In this document: one piece after another, positions 53,215 through 61,781 of the stretch
How positions within the stretch are numbered: position 1 is the first letter of the stretch
Layout of the letters: each line of letters opens with the position of its first letter
NCBI RefSeq assembly: GCF_000430885.1
Contig: NZ_AUMW01000018.1
Span: 1-64,000 of the forward strand
DNA from: Desulfotruncus alcoholivorax DSM 16058
GTDB lineage: Bacteria; Bacillota; Desulfotomaculia; Desulfotomaculales; Desulfallaceae
Reading direction: 5' to 3'
Length of the DNA: 64,000 nucleotides
Notes under the pieces: model-generated
Database searches by the model: none
Told to the model about the DNA's origin: nothing
What the model saw: only the letters and a program-made list of their open reading frames with translations
Made by a program: the position numbers and the translations under genes

Positions 53215-53708
53215 ATGGCAAAATTGAAAATTGCGGGGCGTCTTGGGCTGGGGCTTAATATTGGTGAAATAAGGGCAGCATCCGATTCAACATCCAGTTT
53301 AGCCGCCAAGGGCGCGTGTTTGCCGTGGTCGCGGAAGAGATCCGTCTGCTGGCCGAACAGTCGGCTGGCGCTGCTAAAGAAATTTACGGCCTGGTTAACG
53401 CTATCCGGCTGGAGACGCAAAAAGCCGTAGATATAATGGCTAAAGGCGGTAAAAATGTAGCTGACGGGGATAAGGTTGTACGGGAAGTCGGGCAAAACTT
53501 TAAAGATATTATTAGTGCGGTGCAGGCACTAAATGAGCAAATCAAAGAGGTAGCTTCGGTTGCGGGTCAAATGACTTCCGGAATTCAGGTAGCAGTAGCT
53601 TCCATTGAAGAGCAAACTGCCTCGACGGAGGAAGTCTCGGACTCTGCGGAATCATTAGATAGTTTAGCAGTGGAGCTAACCGATCTTGTGCAAAAATTTA
53701 AAGTGTAG
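53215..53708 (+). pseudogene. Chemotaxis receptor with large internal deletion
   Basis: An ATG start gives MAKLKIAGRLGLGL, a usual receptor N-terminus just before its first membrane helix. After about 35 codons the frame changes into the signalling tip, VFAVVAEEIRLLAEQS, and continues to a normal end. Both membrane helices, the sensor and the HAMP region are missing. The 223 bases upstream are AT-rich without a gene. Confidence 0.82.
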
Positions 53709-53887
53709 AAAAACGAAAAAATTTTTTATAAAAAATTGCAAAACTTGCAGGAAACTTTATTATTTCGCTGAATAAGGTATTTATAAATGGTAGGATGGCT
53801 AGGACGGTAGGAAAAAGGGATGCATTTATTTTCAGGCATATTGATATTGATAATATAATATGCTTGGAGGAAAATGTTCTTCTTTTT

Positions 53888-53908
53888 AACTCCTACGGGG
53901 GTTTTTTT
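53888..53908 (+). terminator. Terminator or attenuator upstream of dctP
   Basis: AACTCC-TACG-GGGGTT is followed by TTTTT. It lies 30 bases before the dctP start and may attenuate the TRAP operon or end an upstream transcript. Confidence 0.6.
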
Positions 53909-53939
53909 ATTGCTTTAAATTTTTAAAACGGGAGGATGG

Positions 53940-55022
53940 TTGAAAGTGTTTAAATTGTTGCAGAAACGGCGGTTATTGTTATTACTGGTCTTTTTGGCGT
54001 CAGCGCTGTTGGTTGTTGTAACTGGCTGTTCATCTTCTAAAGCTCCGGCTGAACAGGGTAAACAGCAAGTGGTGGAACTCAAACTGGCCCACTTTTTCCC
54101 CAGCACGCACCCTGCCGAGACTGATTTAATCCAGCCCTGGGCCAAGGCTATTGAGGAAGCAACCAACGGACAGGTTAAAATTACAAGTTACCCCGGCGAA
54201 ACGCTGCTAAAAGCAGATGCAATTTATGACGGGGTAGTCAACGGTATTGCCGACATCGGGCTTTCATGTTTTTCTTATACCAGGGGCCGTTTTCCGGTGC
54301 TTGAGGCCTTTGAATTACCCGGCATTACCTATAATAATTCCAAGGTTGCCAGCAATGTTGCCTGGGAAGGCATCCAAAAATTAAATCCTAAAGAGGTTCA
54401 GGATACCAAGCTGATGATGGTGATTACGACCGGCCCTGGCGACTTGTATACCAAAGTTCCGGTACGCACTCTTGATGATCTGAAAGGATTAGAAATCCGG
54501 GCAACCGGTCTTAGCGCCAAAACCCTGGAGTTACTGGGCGCCACCCCTGTAGCCATGCCCCAGTCCGATGCTTATGAAGCTTTATCCAAAGGGGTTGTAA
54601 AAGGCAACCTGGGACCTGTTGAGGTATTAAAAGGCTGGAAACAGGCTGAGGTGACCAAGTATTTAACCCGGACCCCATTCCTATACAACACTTTGTTCTT
54701 TTTAACCATGAATTTGGATAAATGGAATTCCTTGAGCCCGGAAAATCAAAAGGCCATAGAAGAAGTAAACAAAAAGTTCTTTAATGAAGTTGGCGCCGGG
54801 TTATGGGATAAACAAAACGAACCGGCACTCAAATGGGCGGTGGATGAAAAAGGCATGGAAGTGATAACACTGCCGGACGCGGAAAAAGAAAAATGGATTA
54901 GCCGAGTTAAACCTATCCAGGACGAGTTCGTGAAAAGTATGAATGAAAAAGGACTTAACGGCCAGGAAATTTTGGATACGGTTAAGAGTTTAGCTGATAA
55001 ATATAATCAACAAGTCAAGTAA
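53940..55022 (+). CDS. dctP: TRAP transporter substrate-binding lipoprotein DctP
   Basis: 360 residues from TTG 53940 (GGAGG four bases upstream; GTG 53946 is equally possible). A lipoprotein signal ends at VVTGCSS (Cys near residue 30). The DctP fold follows, with LAHFFPSTHPAETDLIQPWA and the substrate-Arg region LKGLEIRATGLSAKTLELLG. It binds a carboxylate-type substrate outside the cell and hands it to DctQM. The substrate cannot be named from sequence. Confidence 0.92.
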   Translation: MKVFKLLQKRRLLLLLVFLASALLVVVTGCSSSKAPAEQGKQQVVELKLAHFFPSTHPAETDLIQPWAKAIEEATNGQVKITSYPGETLLKADAIYDGVVNGIADIGLSCFSYTRGRFPVLEAFELPGITYNNSKVASNVAWEGIQKLNPKEVQDTKLMMVITTGPGDLYTKVPVRTLDDLKGLEIRATGLSAKTLELLGATPVAMPQSDAYEALSKGVVKGNLGPVEVLKGWKQAEVTKYLTRTPFLYNTLFFLTMNLDKWNSLSPENQKAIEEVNKKFFNEVGAGLWDKQNEPALKWAVDEKGMEVITLPDAEKEKWISRVKPIQDEFVKSMNEKGLNGQEILDTVKSLADKYNQQVK

Positions 55023-55042
55023 TTTTGGAGGTCATTGGTGTC

Positions 55043-55534
55043 ATGAAAAAGCTGTCGGGCTTGGTTGCCGGGTTTAGTAAATTTTTAGATCAGATAGCCG
55101 CATTTTGTATAGTATTGGTAATGCTGCTGACCGTTGTTAATATTATCCTGCGTGTGGCGGTCAGCCGTCCCATCCTGGGCGCATATGAGTTTGTGGGCTA
55201 TTTAACCGCCGGAATGATCGGCCTGGCTCTGGCTTCATGCGCCCTGCAAAACGGCCATATTGCAGTTAGCTTTGTTGTTGATAAGTTTTCCAGAAGGATA
55301 CAAGCCTGTGTTGACGTTTTTACCAATGTGCTGGCTGTTTCCTTCTGGGGGGTGGCGGCCTGGTACATTGGTAAATACGCGGGCAGCATGAGTGCAAGTG
55401 GAGTGGTGTCACCAACCTCGCAGATACCTTTCTATCCTTTTATTTACCTGGTATCATTTGGACTGGTGGCCCTGTGCCTGGTGCTGGTAATCAGACTATT
55501 CGAGTCAATCAGAAAGGCGGCTATTAATAAATGA
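55043..55534 (+). CDS. dctQ: TRAP transporter small membrane subunit DctQ
   Basis: 163 residues from ATG 55043 (GGAGGT about ten bases upstream). Four membrane helices with the family motif region NIILRVAVSRPILGAYEFVG and GHIAVSFVVDKF. It links the binding protein cycle to DctM. The stop overlaps the dctM start (ATGA). Confidence 0.93.
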   Translation: MKKLSGLVAGFSKFLDQIAAFCIVLVMLLTVVNIILRVAVSRPILGAYEFVGYLTAGMIGLALASCALQNGHIAVSFVVDKFSRRIQACVDVFTNVLAVSFWGVAAWYIGKYAGSMSASGVVSPTSQIPFYPFIYLVSFGLVALCLVLVIRLFESIRKAAINK

Positions 55535-56841
55535 ACCCTGAAACAATAGGTTTGATTGGTATCCTGGCTTTCTTTGCGCTATTGGTATTAAGGATGCCAA
55601 TCGCCTTTGCCATGGCACTGGTAGGCTTTGCCGGTTTCAGTGTGTTAACTTCAACGACTGCGGCATTTAGTATGGTGGCAAAGGAAACATATTTGACATT
55701 CTCATCGTATACCCTGAGTGTAGTTGCCATGTTTGTTTGGATGGGGTTCCTGGCTTATTACTCCGGCATAGGTTCAAAACTATATATTTTTGCGTATAAA
55801 ATGATCGGACACCTGCCGGGCGGCCTGGCTATAGCAACCCAGGCCGCGTGTGCGGTGTTTGGAGCAATATGTGGCTCCAACACCGCTACGGCGGCTACCA
55901 TGGGAGCTATAGCCCTGCCGGAAATGAAAAAGTATAAGTACGACATTTCACTGGCCACCGCCAGTGTGGCAGCCGGTGGGGTTCTGGGGGTGCTCATTCC
56001 CCCCAGCGTTATTTTTATTGTTTATGGGATGTCCACCGAGCAGTCTATTGGAGAATTATTTATGGCGGGTATTTTACCCGGCATACTGCTGATGTTGCTA
56101 TACATGGCTGTAATTTATTTTTTAGTTGCCCGGAATCCCCAGCTTGGCCCGGCCGGACCGAAAGCAAGTTGGAAAGAAAGGGCGGCTTCTCTGCGCGGCG
56201 GTCTGGGTGAAGTGTTGGTGGTTTTTAGCCTGTCCATAGGCGGCCTTTTTGCCGGCTGGTTTACACCCACAGAAGCCGGTGCAGTGGGTGCAGCCGGAGT
56301 ACTGGCTATCGCCTTGCTGGAAAGGCGCATCAGCTGGGATGGCTTTAAAAAATCCCTATTTGATACTACCAGGACCACAGCTATGATCATGCTGATGGTG
56401 GCGGGCGCAGTTATTTTCGGACGCTTTATGGCCGTAAGCAGGGTTCCCTTTGAACTGGCCAACTGGGCTGGTGCCCTGCCGTTTCCACCCTTTGTGGTTA
56501 TGACTGTAATATTATTCATCTATCTCATCTTGGGCTGTTTTATCGACGCGCTGGCCCTGGTTTTATTAACCATCCCGATATTTTATCCCGTTGCTGTCAA
56601 CATCCTGGGCTATGATCCTATTTGGTTTGGGGTTATTATCGTATTAGTGGTTGCCATGGGTGTCATTACGCCGCCTGTGGGCATGAATGTTTATGTGATC
56701 AAGGGGGTTGCCCCGGAGATACCTTTGGAAGTTATTTTCAAAGGTATTTGGCCCTTTTTATTTGCGTTATTTATTTGCCTGGCAATTTTAATTGTATTTC
56801 CGCAAATTGCCACCATATTGCCTCAAACGCTGTTGCATTAA
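55531..56841 (+). CDS. dctM: TRAP transporter large membrane subunit DctM
   Basis: 436 residues, 11-12 membrane helices. Conserved segments include FGAICGSNTATAATMGAIAL, GVLGVLIPPSVIFIVYG and the C-terminal GVITPPVGMNVYVIKG, all typical of DctM. It imports the substrate with sodium ions. It completes the dctPQM operon. Confidence 0.95.
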   Translation: MNPETIGLIGILAFFALLVLRMPIAFAMALVGFAGFSVLTSTTAAFSMVAKETYLTFSSYTLSVVAMFVWMGFLAYYSGIGSKLYIFAYKMIGHLPGGLAIATQAACAVFGAICGSNTATAATMGAIALPEMKKYKYDISLATASVAAGGVLGVLIPPSVIFIVYGMSTEQSIGELFMAGILPGILLMLLYMAVIYFLVARNPQLGPAGPKASWKERAASLRGGLGEVLVVFSLSIGGLFAGWFTPTEAGAVGAAGVLAIALLERRISWDGFKKSLFDTTRTTAMIMLMVAGAVIFGRFMAVSRVPFELANWAGALPFPPFVVMTVILFIYLILGCFIDALALVLLTIPIFYPVAVNILGYDPIWFGVIIVLVVAMGVITPPVGMNVYVIKGVAPEIPLEVIFKGIWPFLFALFICLAILIVFPQIATILPQTLLH

Positions 56842-56925
56842 AGAAAATCCGGTGGAAATGAGACTGATAAAATAGGACAGTGGGGGATAACATAGTCAAA
56901 ACCATACTTAAGGTGGTCTTTGACT

Positions 56926-57006
56926 ATGTCTCCGCTGCTCTACTTGGTTTTAGGTATAGTTATTGCTTTTATTTTGGCGCTAATTTTTTTTGCTTTGTCG
57001 GAATGA
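56926..57006 (+). CDS. Very small single-helix membrane protein
   Basis: 26 residues: MSPLLYLVLGIVIAF then ILALIFFALSE, almost entirely one membrane helix. The ATG has AAGGTGG nine bases upstream (56910-56916), and a strong terminator follows at 57031, so it looks like a real gene. Comparable tiny proteins such as KdpF assist membrane complexes, but no specific relationship is claimed. The rest of 56842-57243 holds no other gene. Confidence 0.55.
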   Translation: MSPLLYLVLGIVIAFILALIFFALSE

Positions 57007-57030
57007 TAGATGTTATGACGAGCTTAAGGC

Positions 57031-57056
57031 AAAAAGCCCCGGGTGGGGCTTTTTGG
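57031..57056 (+). terminator. Strong intrinsic terminator
   Basis: AAAAAGCCCC (57031-57040) pairs with GGGGCTTTTT (57045-57054). It closes the TRAP operon and the small membrane gene. Confidence 0.88.
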
Positions 57057-57243
57057 TGATTTGGGGGATAGAGGATTTATTTCTTATGGATTACTTATAA
57101 ATTATCATTTTAGCCAGTAATAATCTGTCAGACAAATGACAAAATTTTAATGTTCATGATGTTAAATAAAAGTACATAAAAACAAATTTTTGAAAAATAA
57201 TAAATTGGGGGAACGATAAAAACCAATAAAGGGGGATTAGCGG

Positions 57244-57492
57244 TTGAACCAGCATATTCACTGCATTATTAACAATTGCCATTATTGGACAAACGGAAAC
57301 AAGTGTTCAGCTAATGAGATTCTGGTTGCCTCTGACGAATTTGGAGACAACCGTTCGGACGCCATTGATGCTACGATGGCCCAGCAGCTTACCCCTACTT
57401 CGGCTCAATCCTGCATGGCTACTTGCTGTAAAACCTTTGTTCCCAAAGGGTCTGCCAGAAAAACATCGGACGGCATTAACAAAATGTCATAA
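57244..57492 (+). CDS. DUF1540 family small protein
   Basis: 82 residues from TTG 57244 with AAAGGGGG upstream. The pattern IHCIINNCHYWTNGNKCSAN with a later C-x-T-F pair matches DUF1540, a small cysteine-motif protein common in spore-forming clostridia. Function is unknown; a metal site is likely. Confidence 0.8.
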   Translation: MNQHIHCIINNCHYWTNGNKCSANEILVASDEFGDNRSDAIDATMAQQLTPTSAQSCMATCCKTFVPKGSARKTSDGINKMS

Positions 57493-57502
57493 TGCCAGAG
57501 CC

Positions 57503-57530
57503 AACCCGGTCGTAGGCCGGGTTCGGTTCT
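57503..57530 (+). terminator. Terminator after the DUF1540 gene
   Basis: AACCCGG (57503-57509) pairs with CCGGGTT (57517-57523), followed by CGGTTCTTTT. Confidence 0.75.
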
Positions 57531-57623
57531 TTTATGAAGTGGTTTTTAAGGGTTGTCCAGGAGACCAAAAGGGTATATTATTTCTAAGAGTGTTAAATTT
57601 AAGAAACAGAGGGAGCTGGTACC

Positions 57624-58058
57624 TTGGAACAAACGAAAAAAATCATGTTGAACACTAGCAAAGGCGAAATTGAATTTGAATTATACCCGGACAAGATGCC
57701 TATTACAGTTGGTAACTTTTTAAAGCTAACAGAGGATGGTTTTTATAACGGGTTAACCTTTCACCGGGTTGAACACTGGGTGGTTCAAGGAGGAGACCCT
57801 AAGGGGAACGGCACGGGTGGTCCAGGGTGGACTATTAAATTCGAAACCCATAAGGATTTAAAAAACGTGCGTGGAGCGGTAGCCATGGCCAGATCGGCCA
57901 ATCCTGATTCAGCTGGTTCCCAATTTTATATCCTAAAAACAGATGCCGGCTGGCTGGATGGACAATATGCCGTTTTTGGCAAGGTAATAAAAGGCATGGA
58001 TGTTGTTGACAAATTGGAAATAGGAGATCAAATGAATGAAGTCAAGGTAATTGACTAA
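57624..58058 (+). CDS. Cyclophilin-type peptidyl-prolyl isomerase
   Basis: 144 residues from TTG 57624 (GGGAGCTGG upstream). Active-site segments are GLTFHRVEHWVVQGGDPKGN, RGAVAMARSANPDSAGSQFY and AVFGKVIKGMDVVDK. No signal peptide, so it acts in the cytoplasm on protein folding. It is a stand-alone gene with terminators on both sides. Confidence 0.95.
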   Translation: MEQTKKIMLNTSKGEIEFELYPDKMPITVGNFLKLTEDGFYNGLTFHRVEHWVVQGGDPKGNGTGGPGWTIKFETHKDLKNVRGAVAMARSANPDSAGSQFYILKTDAGWLDGQYAVFGKVIKGMDVVDKLEIGDQMNEVKVID

Positions 58059-58085
58059 TTTCTCCGGAACCGGGAAGCCAGGTAT

Positions 58086-58113
58086 TAAACCGGGCTTACC
58101 CGGGCCGGTTTTA
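58086..58113 (+). terminator. Bidirectional terminator
   Basis: TAAACCGG (58086-58093) pairs with CCGGTTTTA (58105-58113) and a CCCGGG core lies between. It serves the isomerase gene and the convergent gene that follows. Confidence 0.78.
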
Positions 58114-58398
58114 TATTGCTTTGGTAAATACGGCAACAATAAGACCTGCTGCGGCTAAACAAGTACCAAGAACAAATTTAACGTTCCATTGCACAGACCG
58201 GTCAAGTTTATGCCCCATGTTATCTATGCGCTGGTTTAAATTAAGATACTCCTGGTGTCGTTCCTTATTTAAAATTAATAGTTTAGCCATGTTGCGTTCT
58301 AAATCTTCTGCCAGCTTTTTTTCAATTGAATTTAGCTGCTTGTGCATAGATTCAAGCTCTTTTTCTATTTTTTCTACATACCTTGATTCCCAATCCAT
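58111..58398 (-). CDS. Coiled-coil protein with C-terminal membrane anchor
   Basis: 95 residues. Residues 5-65 have heptad spacing (YVEKIEKELESMHKQLNSIE) and residues 73-92 form one membrane helix. The layout resembles XhlA-type haemolysin accessory proteins of phages and Bacillus, but no specific motif proves this. Confidence 0.7.
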   Translation of the reverse strand: MDWESRYVEKIEKELESMHKQLNSIEKKLAEDLERNMAKLLILNKERHQEYLNLNQRIDNMGHKLDRSVQWNVKFVLGTCLAAAGLIVAVFTKAI

Positions 58399-58476
58399 TC
58401 TGATCTCACCTGCCCTGGATTATTGTTTTATTATATGTAAATAACCATAAAAAGGGACCGAAAGGAGTTTCGCGAA

Positions 58477-59064
58477 ATGGCGCCAAGGAGCTTATGGGCC
58501 TTGCTTATACTTGTGATTTTTCTTGCAGGTTGTTCACTGCCAAAGTTATCAGCGGTAGATAAAGGAGTTGCAGCGGATCAGCAGGCAAGCGGGAAAGAAA
58601 AAAATAAACAAACTAAAACACCTGATATAGCTGTGGCTGCACCTCTGCCCGGCCAAAACGAAAGTACGGTTTATACGGTAGATCAATATAATAAAAATAT
58701 TTCCGATGTTAAGTTGGCACTAAATACGTTAATTGACAGTCTGATTATCAACGACTTAAGCAAGGCTCAGTCTTGTATGATTGGCCTTGATGAAAGTGGC
58801 GGTGAAATAACTATAGAAAAGCTGCAGCAGGAAATGGAAAAGCTGCACCCGGTTGAATGGCAGTTAAAAGACTTCCATCCGGTGGGAAGCGACAAAGCCC
58901 TCGTGGAGGTCGATTATACGATGTCCGACGGAACGGTTAGGAGTACTGAACCTTTTAGCGTAATCAATCTTGGGGATCAATGGGCGGTCCATTTTAATTC
59001 TTTTGCCATGTCTTTTCACGGTGTAGCCAGCCATATGATAAAAGATTTAAAAAAACAGGGATAA
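58477..59064 (+). CDS. Lipoprotein of unknown function
   Basis: 195 residues, ATG with AAAGGAG upstream. A signal with lipobox FLAGCSLPK puts the modified Cys near residue 19. The mature part has a disordered Lys/Thr-rich linker and a compact alpha-beta domain (ending region VEWQLKDFHPVGSDKALVEV) that resembles NTF2-like folds. I recognise no named family. Confidence 0.7.
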   Translation: MAPRSLWALLILVIFLAGCSLPKLSAVDKGVAADQQASGKEKNKQTKTPDIAVAAPLPGQNESTVYTVDQYNKNISDVKLALNTLIDSLIINDLSKAQSCMIGLDESGGEITIEKLQQEMEKLHPVEWQLKDFHPVGSDKALVEVDYTMSDGTVRSTEPFSVINLGDQWAVHFNSFAMSFHGVASHMIKDLKKQG

Positions 59065-59135
59065 AAAGAAAAATTCGGGACAATAATATAAATACTGCAG
59101 TGAGCAGTAACCAGCCTCCTAAATCTCTCTCAGCT

Positions 59136-59165
59136 ACTCCGTCCGGGTGGACGGAGTTTTTTTCT
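59136..59165 (+). terminator. Intrinsic terminator after the lipoprotein gene
   Basis: ACTCCGTCC (59136-59144) pairs with GGACGGAGT (59149-59157), followed by TTTTTTTCT. Confidence 0.9.
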
Positions 59166-59240
59166 TTAATGCTTTTGTTTATTCGGGAGGAATTACCGGG
59201 CTAAAAATGAATATTACATATGGAAAAGGGGGCGTTATAT

Positions 59241-59507
59241 TTGGTGGAAAAAGGAAACAAAAATTTTTCCCAGCCGGTGCGGATTACTTTGGCTATGGCC
59301 ATGTGGGCAGTAATTCTCTGGGTCCTGTCAATTGGCCACCCGGCTTTGGCTCAAGTAGCCCGGGCTGTGTTTATAATATTTGTTATTCCAACTGGATTGG
59401 TGGAATGGTTTAAATATAAAGGGATTGTTGGGGACAAAAGATCCGGTTTGATAAAAGTTCTGGGAATGGCCGGAGCGGCCGTGCTGTGGTACTTCGAATA
59501 CCGTTAG
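59241..59507 (+). CDS. Small membrane protein, YrdB/DUF2568-like
   Basis: 88 residues from TTG 59241 (AAAGGGGG eight bases upstream; an in-frame ATG at 59220 lies before the ribosome site). Three to four hydrophobic stretches with a central Glu-Trp-Phe-Lys (PTGLVEWFKYKG) resemble DUF2568 proteins. Function unknown. Confidence 0.6.
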   Translation: MVEKGNKNFSQPVRITLAMAMWAVILWVLSIGHPALAQVARAVFIIFVIPTGLVEWFKYKGIVGDKRSGLIKVLGMAGAAVLWYFEYR

Positions 59508-59511
59508 CAAG

Positions 59512-59538
59512 AAACCTGCCTTTTCAGGCAGGTTTTAT
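59512..59538 (+). terminator. Bidirectional terminator
   Basis: AAACCTGCC (59512-59520) pairs with GGCAGGTTT (59527-59535). It lies between two convergent genes. Confidence 0.8.
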
Positions 59539-59706
59539 CAACATATAAGTTGCCGCGGCCGCGGCAAATGCCAGAGCTACGCTAACAATAACCCAGACAA
59601 GATCCTTTTTGACCCTTTTTACCACAGTTTCTGCGTTTCTTGTTTCCGTGGGAAAACTGTTGATTGTTTTGTTGCTGGTTGTTTTATTATTGATTGTCTT
59701 GCTCAT
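59524..59706 (-). CDS. Small single-pass membrane protein
   Basis: 60 residues, ATG with AGGAGGTG upstream. A Thr/Asn-rich N-terminal half (INNKTTSNKTINSF) is followed by a basic stretch and one membrane helix (residues 37-57). No family is recognised. It lies just downstream of the germination-type lipoprotein gene on the same strand. Confidence 0.65.
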   Translation of the reverse strand: MSKTINNKTTSNKTINSFPTETRNAETVVKRVKKDLVWVIVSVALAFAAAAATYMLIKPA

Positions 59707-59724
59707 GGAGCACCTCCTGTTGTT

Positions 59725-60570
59725 TTAAGGCCATTGCAGTGGAACCGAAACTACGTCCAGCATACTGCCGTCTTTGGGACTGGCCCAATAAACCTCTAAT
59801 ACGCCGTGTCCTTCTGCCGGAGGATCAAATTTAATGCTCATTTCAAAATTGCCTCGTTCCGGCGCGCCTGCCGTTGCTGTTGCGCAGCTTTTTGCCATAA
59901 CATTACCCTTGTCATCCAGCAATCTGGCGCTGACCGCCCCTTCAAATACTCTGGCGCTGCCTTTGACCAGCAGTGGTACGCTGGCAACCTGGTTGGGTGT
60001 TGGGTGGGTTACCCAGATGGCGGGTTCGTAGACTTTGGAAAGATCCCTGGAAAACGGCTGCCCGTAAAGCCCTACATGTCCCCACCAGTCCATAGCGCGA
60101 CCGTTTGTTTTACCATTAACCTGAAAAGCAACTTTTTCAATGTTGGGAAGTTCAGTTAATGTGTTGACGATACTTTGAATGCCCAGCGCTTCGCCTGCAG
60201 AACCGGTGTTTGTTTCCAGTACATTATCATTGAAGTTAACCGTGGCCAGCCCGTTTTCAATGGTTATGCCCAGCACTTTGGTTCCGGGTGCAAGAATGCT
60301 CTTTTTATCCCTGATTAATTCGGTCATGGCTGCTGAGGCTACATTTTTGGTATATGGAATAGAACGAACTTCCCTGACCAGATAAGCATCTTCTGCTGTA
60401 AATTTAACAAAGTAAAGTGCAAGGTTGATATCCGGTTGCTTTTTTTGCTCCTCATTTACATTGCCCGGTTGTTCGGATTTAACCGGCGATGGTCCCCTGG
60501 TACTGCATCCTACCATGGTTATTACAAATGAGAAAACTAAAAGCAACAATACTTTACGGCTTAACTGCAA
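59725..60570 (-). CDS. GerMN and Gmad2 domain lipoprotein
   Basis: 281 residues. The lipobox is ITMVGCSTRG. Residues about 50-155 form a GerMN domain (ITIENGLATVNFNDNVLET) and residues about 185-280 an immunoglobulin-like Gmad2 domain (PLLVKGSARVFEGAVSARL, ending VVSVPLQWP). Proteins of this type occur in spore formers and relatives; GerM takes part in sporulation and germination. This supports a spore-forming host but the function here is not certain. Confidence 0.85.
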   Translation of the reverse strand: MQLSRKVLLLLVFSFVITMVGCSTRGPSPVKSEQPGNVNEEQKKQPDINLALYFVKFTAEDAYLVREVRSIPYTKNVASAAMTELIRDKKSILAPGTKVLGITIENGLATVNFNDNVLETNTGSAGEALGIQSIVNTLTELPNIEKVAFQVNGKTNGRAMDWWGHVGLYGQPFSRDLSKVYEPAIWVTHPTPNQVASVPLLVKGSARVFEGAVSARLLDDKGNVMAKSCATATAGAPERGNFEMSIKFDPPAEGHGVLEVYWASPKDGSMLDVVSVPLQWP

Positions 60571-60653
60571 TGCTTCACTTCCTTTGTAAATTTAGAAGAA
60601 AATATATAACAGTATACCATTTTACCGGGGTCTTTTCCATACCATAAAAAAGC

Positions 60654-60690
60654 AAAGATCTCCTTCCGCGCGTATGGAAGGAGATCTTTT
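60654..60690 (-). terminator. Bidirectional terminator
   Basis: AAAGATCTCCTTCC (60654-60667) pairs perfectly with GGAAGGAGATCTTT (60676-60689). On the minus strand it follows the small gene at 60708. Confidence 0.85.
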
Positions 60691-60707
60691 AATAAACAAA
60701 TAACTTA

Positions 60708-60872
60708 TTAATCATAAGGGATATATGAGTGGTGATCCGTTACTTTGCCGTTAGCCAAATACTCAAGCTTGCTTATAGCTTTTTTAATCGAATTGGCAAA
60801 TATCCCCGAGGCGATGCCGACAACTGCAATTGTACCCATGATGATATAAAAATCCATCCAGTGTCCTTCCAT
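60708..60872 (-). CDS. Small membrane protein of 54 residues
   Basis: On the minus strand an ATG at 60872 with AAAGGGGG eight bases upstream starts MEGHWMDFYIIMGTIAVVG, one membrane helix, followed by a polar tail KKAISKLEYLANGKVTD ending HHSYIPYD. A terminator lies 20 bases beyond its stop. No family is recognised, but start signal, length and terminator make it a credible gene. Confidence 0.65.
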   Translation of the reverse strand: MEGHWMDFYIIMGTIAVVGIASGIFANSIKKAISKLEYLANGKVTDHHSYIPYD

Positions 60873-61027
60873 CTGAATAATCCCCCTTTCAAAGTCAGAA
60901 GTATAATGTTTTTTTTAATGTATCACTATAATTTTATGTAGTCAACGAATTAATGCTGGTATACATTACATTTGCATAAGACAGCTGAATGGTTTATAAT
61001 TACGTAATGTCAATATTTAAATATAAT

Positions 61028-61377
61028 CGAAGTACGGCGGACAGTCGCTGCCGGCCGGTTAAAGCGGTTGGTAGAGGAAAGTCGAGACACGCACACCGGC
61101 GCATCATTGACCGGTGTAGTATGGTGCCCGGCGCAAGCCGGGGCAGGGCGACCTGACGACGACAAAAGAAACCCAACGGGTTTTGAGTAGTCATAAAGTG
61201 CCACAGAAACCAGGTCACCGGGTAACCGGTGAGTGCAAGGGTAAACTCCGCCAGCGTGCAACCCAAATAGGCGGCCTTTGAGCCGCGGGTAGGGGCACCC
61301 CCGTTAGGGGGAGGCAGACTGTGGTCTGCCTAGATAGATGACTGTCGAAACAGAATCTCGCTTACGGCCGTGCTTCG
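61028..61377 (+). ncRNA. rnpB: RNase P RNA
   Basis: The conserved cores are present in order: GGACAGTCGC, GAGGAAAGTCGAGACACGCA, GCAAGGGTAAACTCC, GTGCAACCCAAATAGG and TAGATAGATGACTGTCG with ACAGAATCTCGCTTACGG. The ends pair (CGAAGTACGGC with GCCGTGCTTCG). The ordering and P-elements fit the bacterial type A layout. It is the catalytic RNA that matures tRNA 5' ends. Confidence 0.95.
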
Positions 61378-61524
61378 TTTATTTTAATATTGGCAAACGA
61401 ATTTTTGAGTGTTAGTGTCAAACGATCTTGAAAAAATTTATCGTTTATGAGAATATAATATTACCTACTTGGTACGTAACCCCTTGTTTTTTTAACCTAC
61501 AAAAGTAACAAGGGAGCTTTCGGT

Positions 61525-61650
61525 CCGGGTGCTTATGTCAAGCCGCCAAGTATTGCGGAAGACAGAACCAGCCGGCCGGGCACCCACCTGTGAGAGGTGG
61601 GTTGATAAAAAGCTGGTGGGTTACGGCTTGGTGGGGAATATGTTTTTAAT
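61525..61650 (+). ncRNA. Probable 6S-like structured RNA
   Basis: A long interrupted hairpin: TCAAGCCG pairs with CGGCTTGG, a large asymmetric bubble follows, then ACCAGC pairs with GCTGGT, and the tip is ACCCACCT-GTGAG-AGGTGGGT. A closed stem, an open central bubble and a terminal stem-loop are features of 6S RNA, and GGGTTACGGC resembles the 3' side of known 6S RNAs. A CCCTTGT/ACAAGGG hairpin (61490-61516) precedes it. Limits are approximate. The rest of 61378-61780 has no gene. Confidence 0.5.
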
Positions 61651-61752
61651 GGGTCTTCGCTTTATTGCGGGGGCCCTTTGTTTTTAATAAATTATTTTCA
61701 GAATATTCAAGCCTGATATTGACAATATAGAGAACTTTAGATTAAACTTGAG

Positions 61753-61768
61753 GTAACTAAATAGTTAC
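61753..61768 (+). promoter_or_regulatory. Palindromic operator upstream of the TetR gene
   Basis: GTAACT-AAAT-AGTTAC is a perfect inverted repeat 13 bases before the tetR start. This is the usual position and form of an autoregulatory TetR-family binding site. Confidence 0.65.
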
Positions 61769-61781
61769 TTGTGAGGTGTCT

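Noticed and set aside
59147-59413. Glycine-rich plus-strand frame overlapping the small membrane gene
   Set aside because: No ribosome site, low-complexity composition, and it covers the terminator at 59136-59165.
60729-60941. Plus-strand frame of 70 codons
   Set aside because: It is the shadow of the 54-residue minus-strand gene, which has the ribosome site and terminator.
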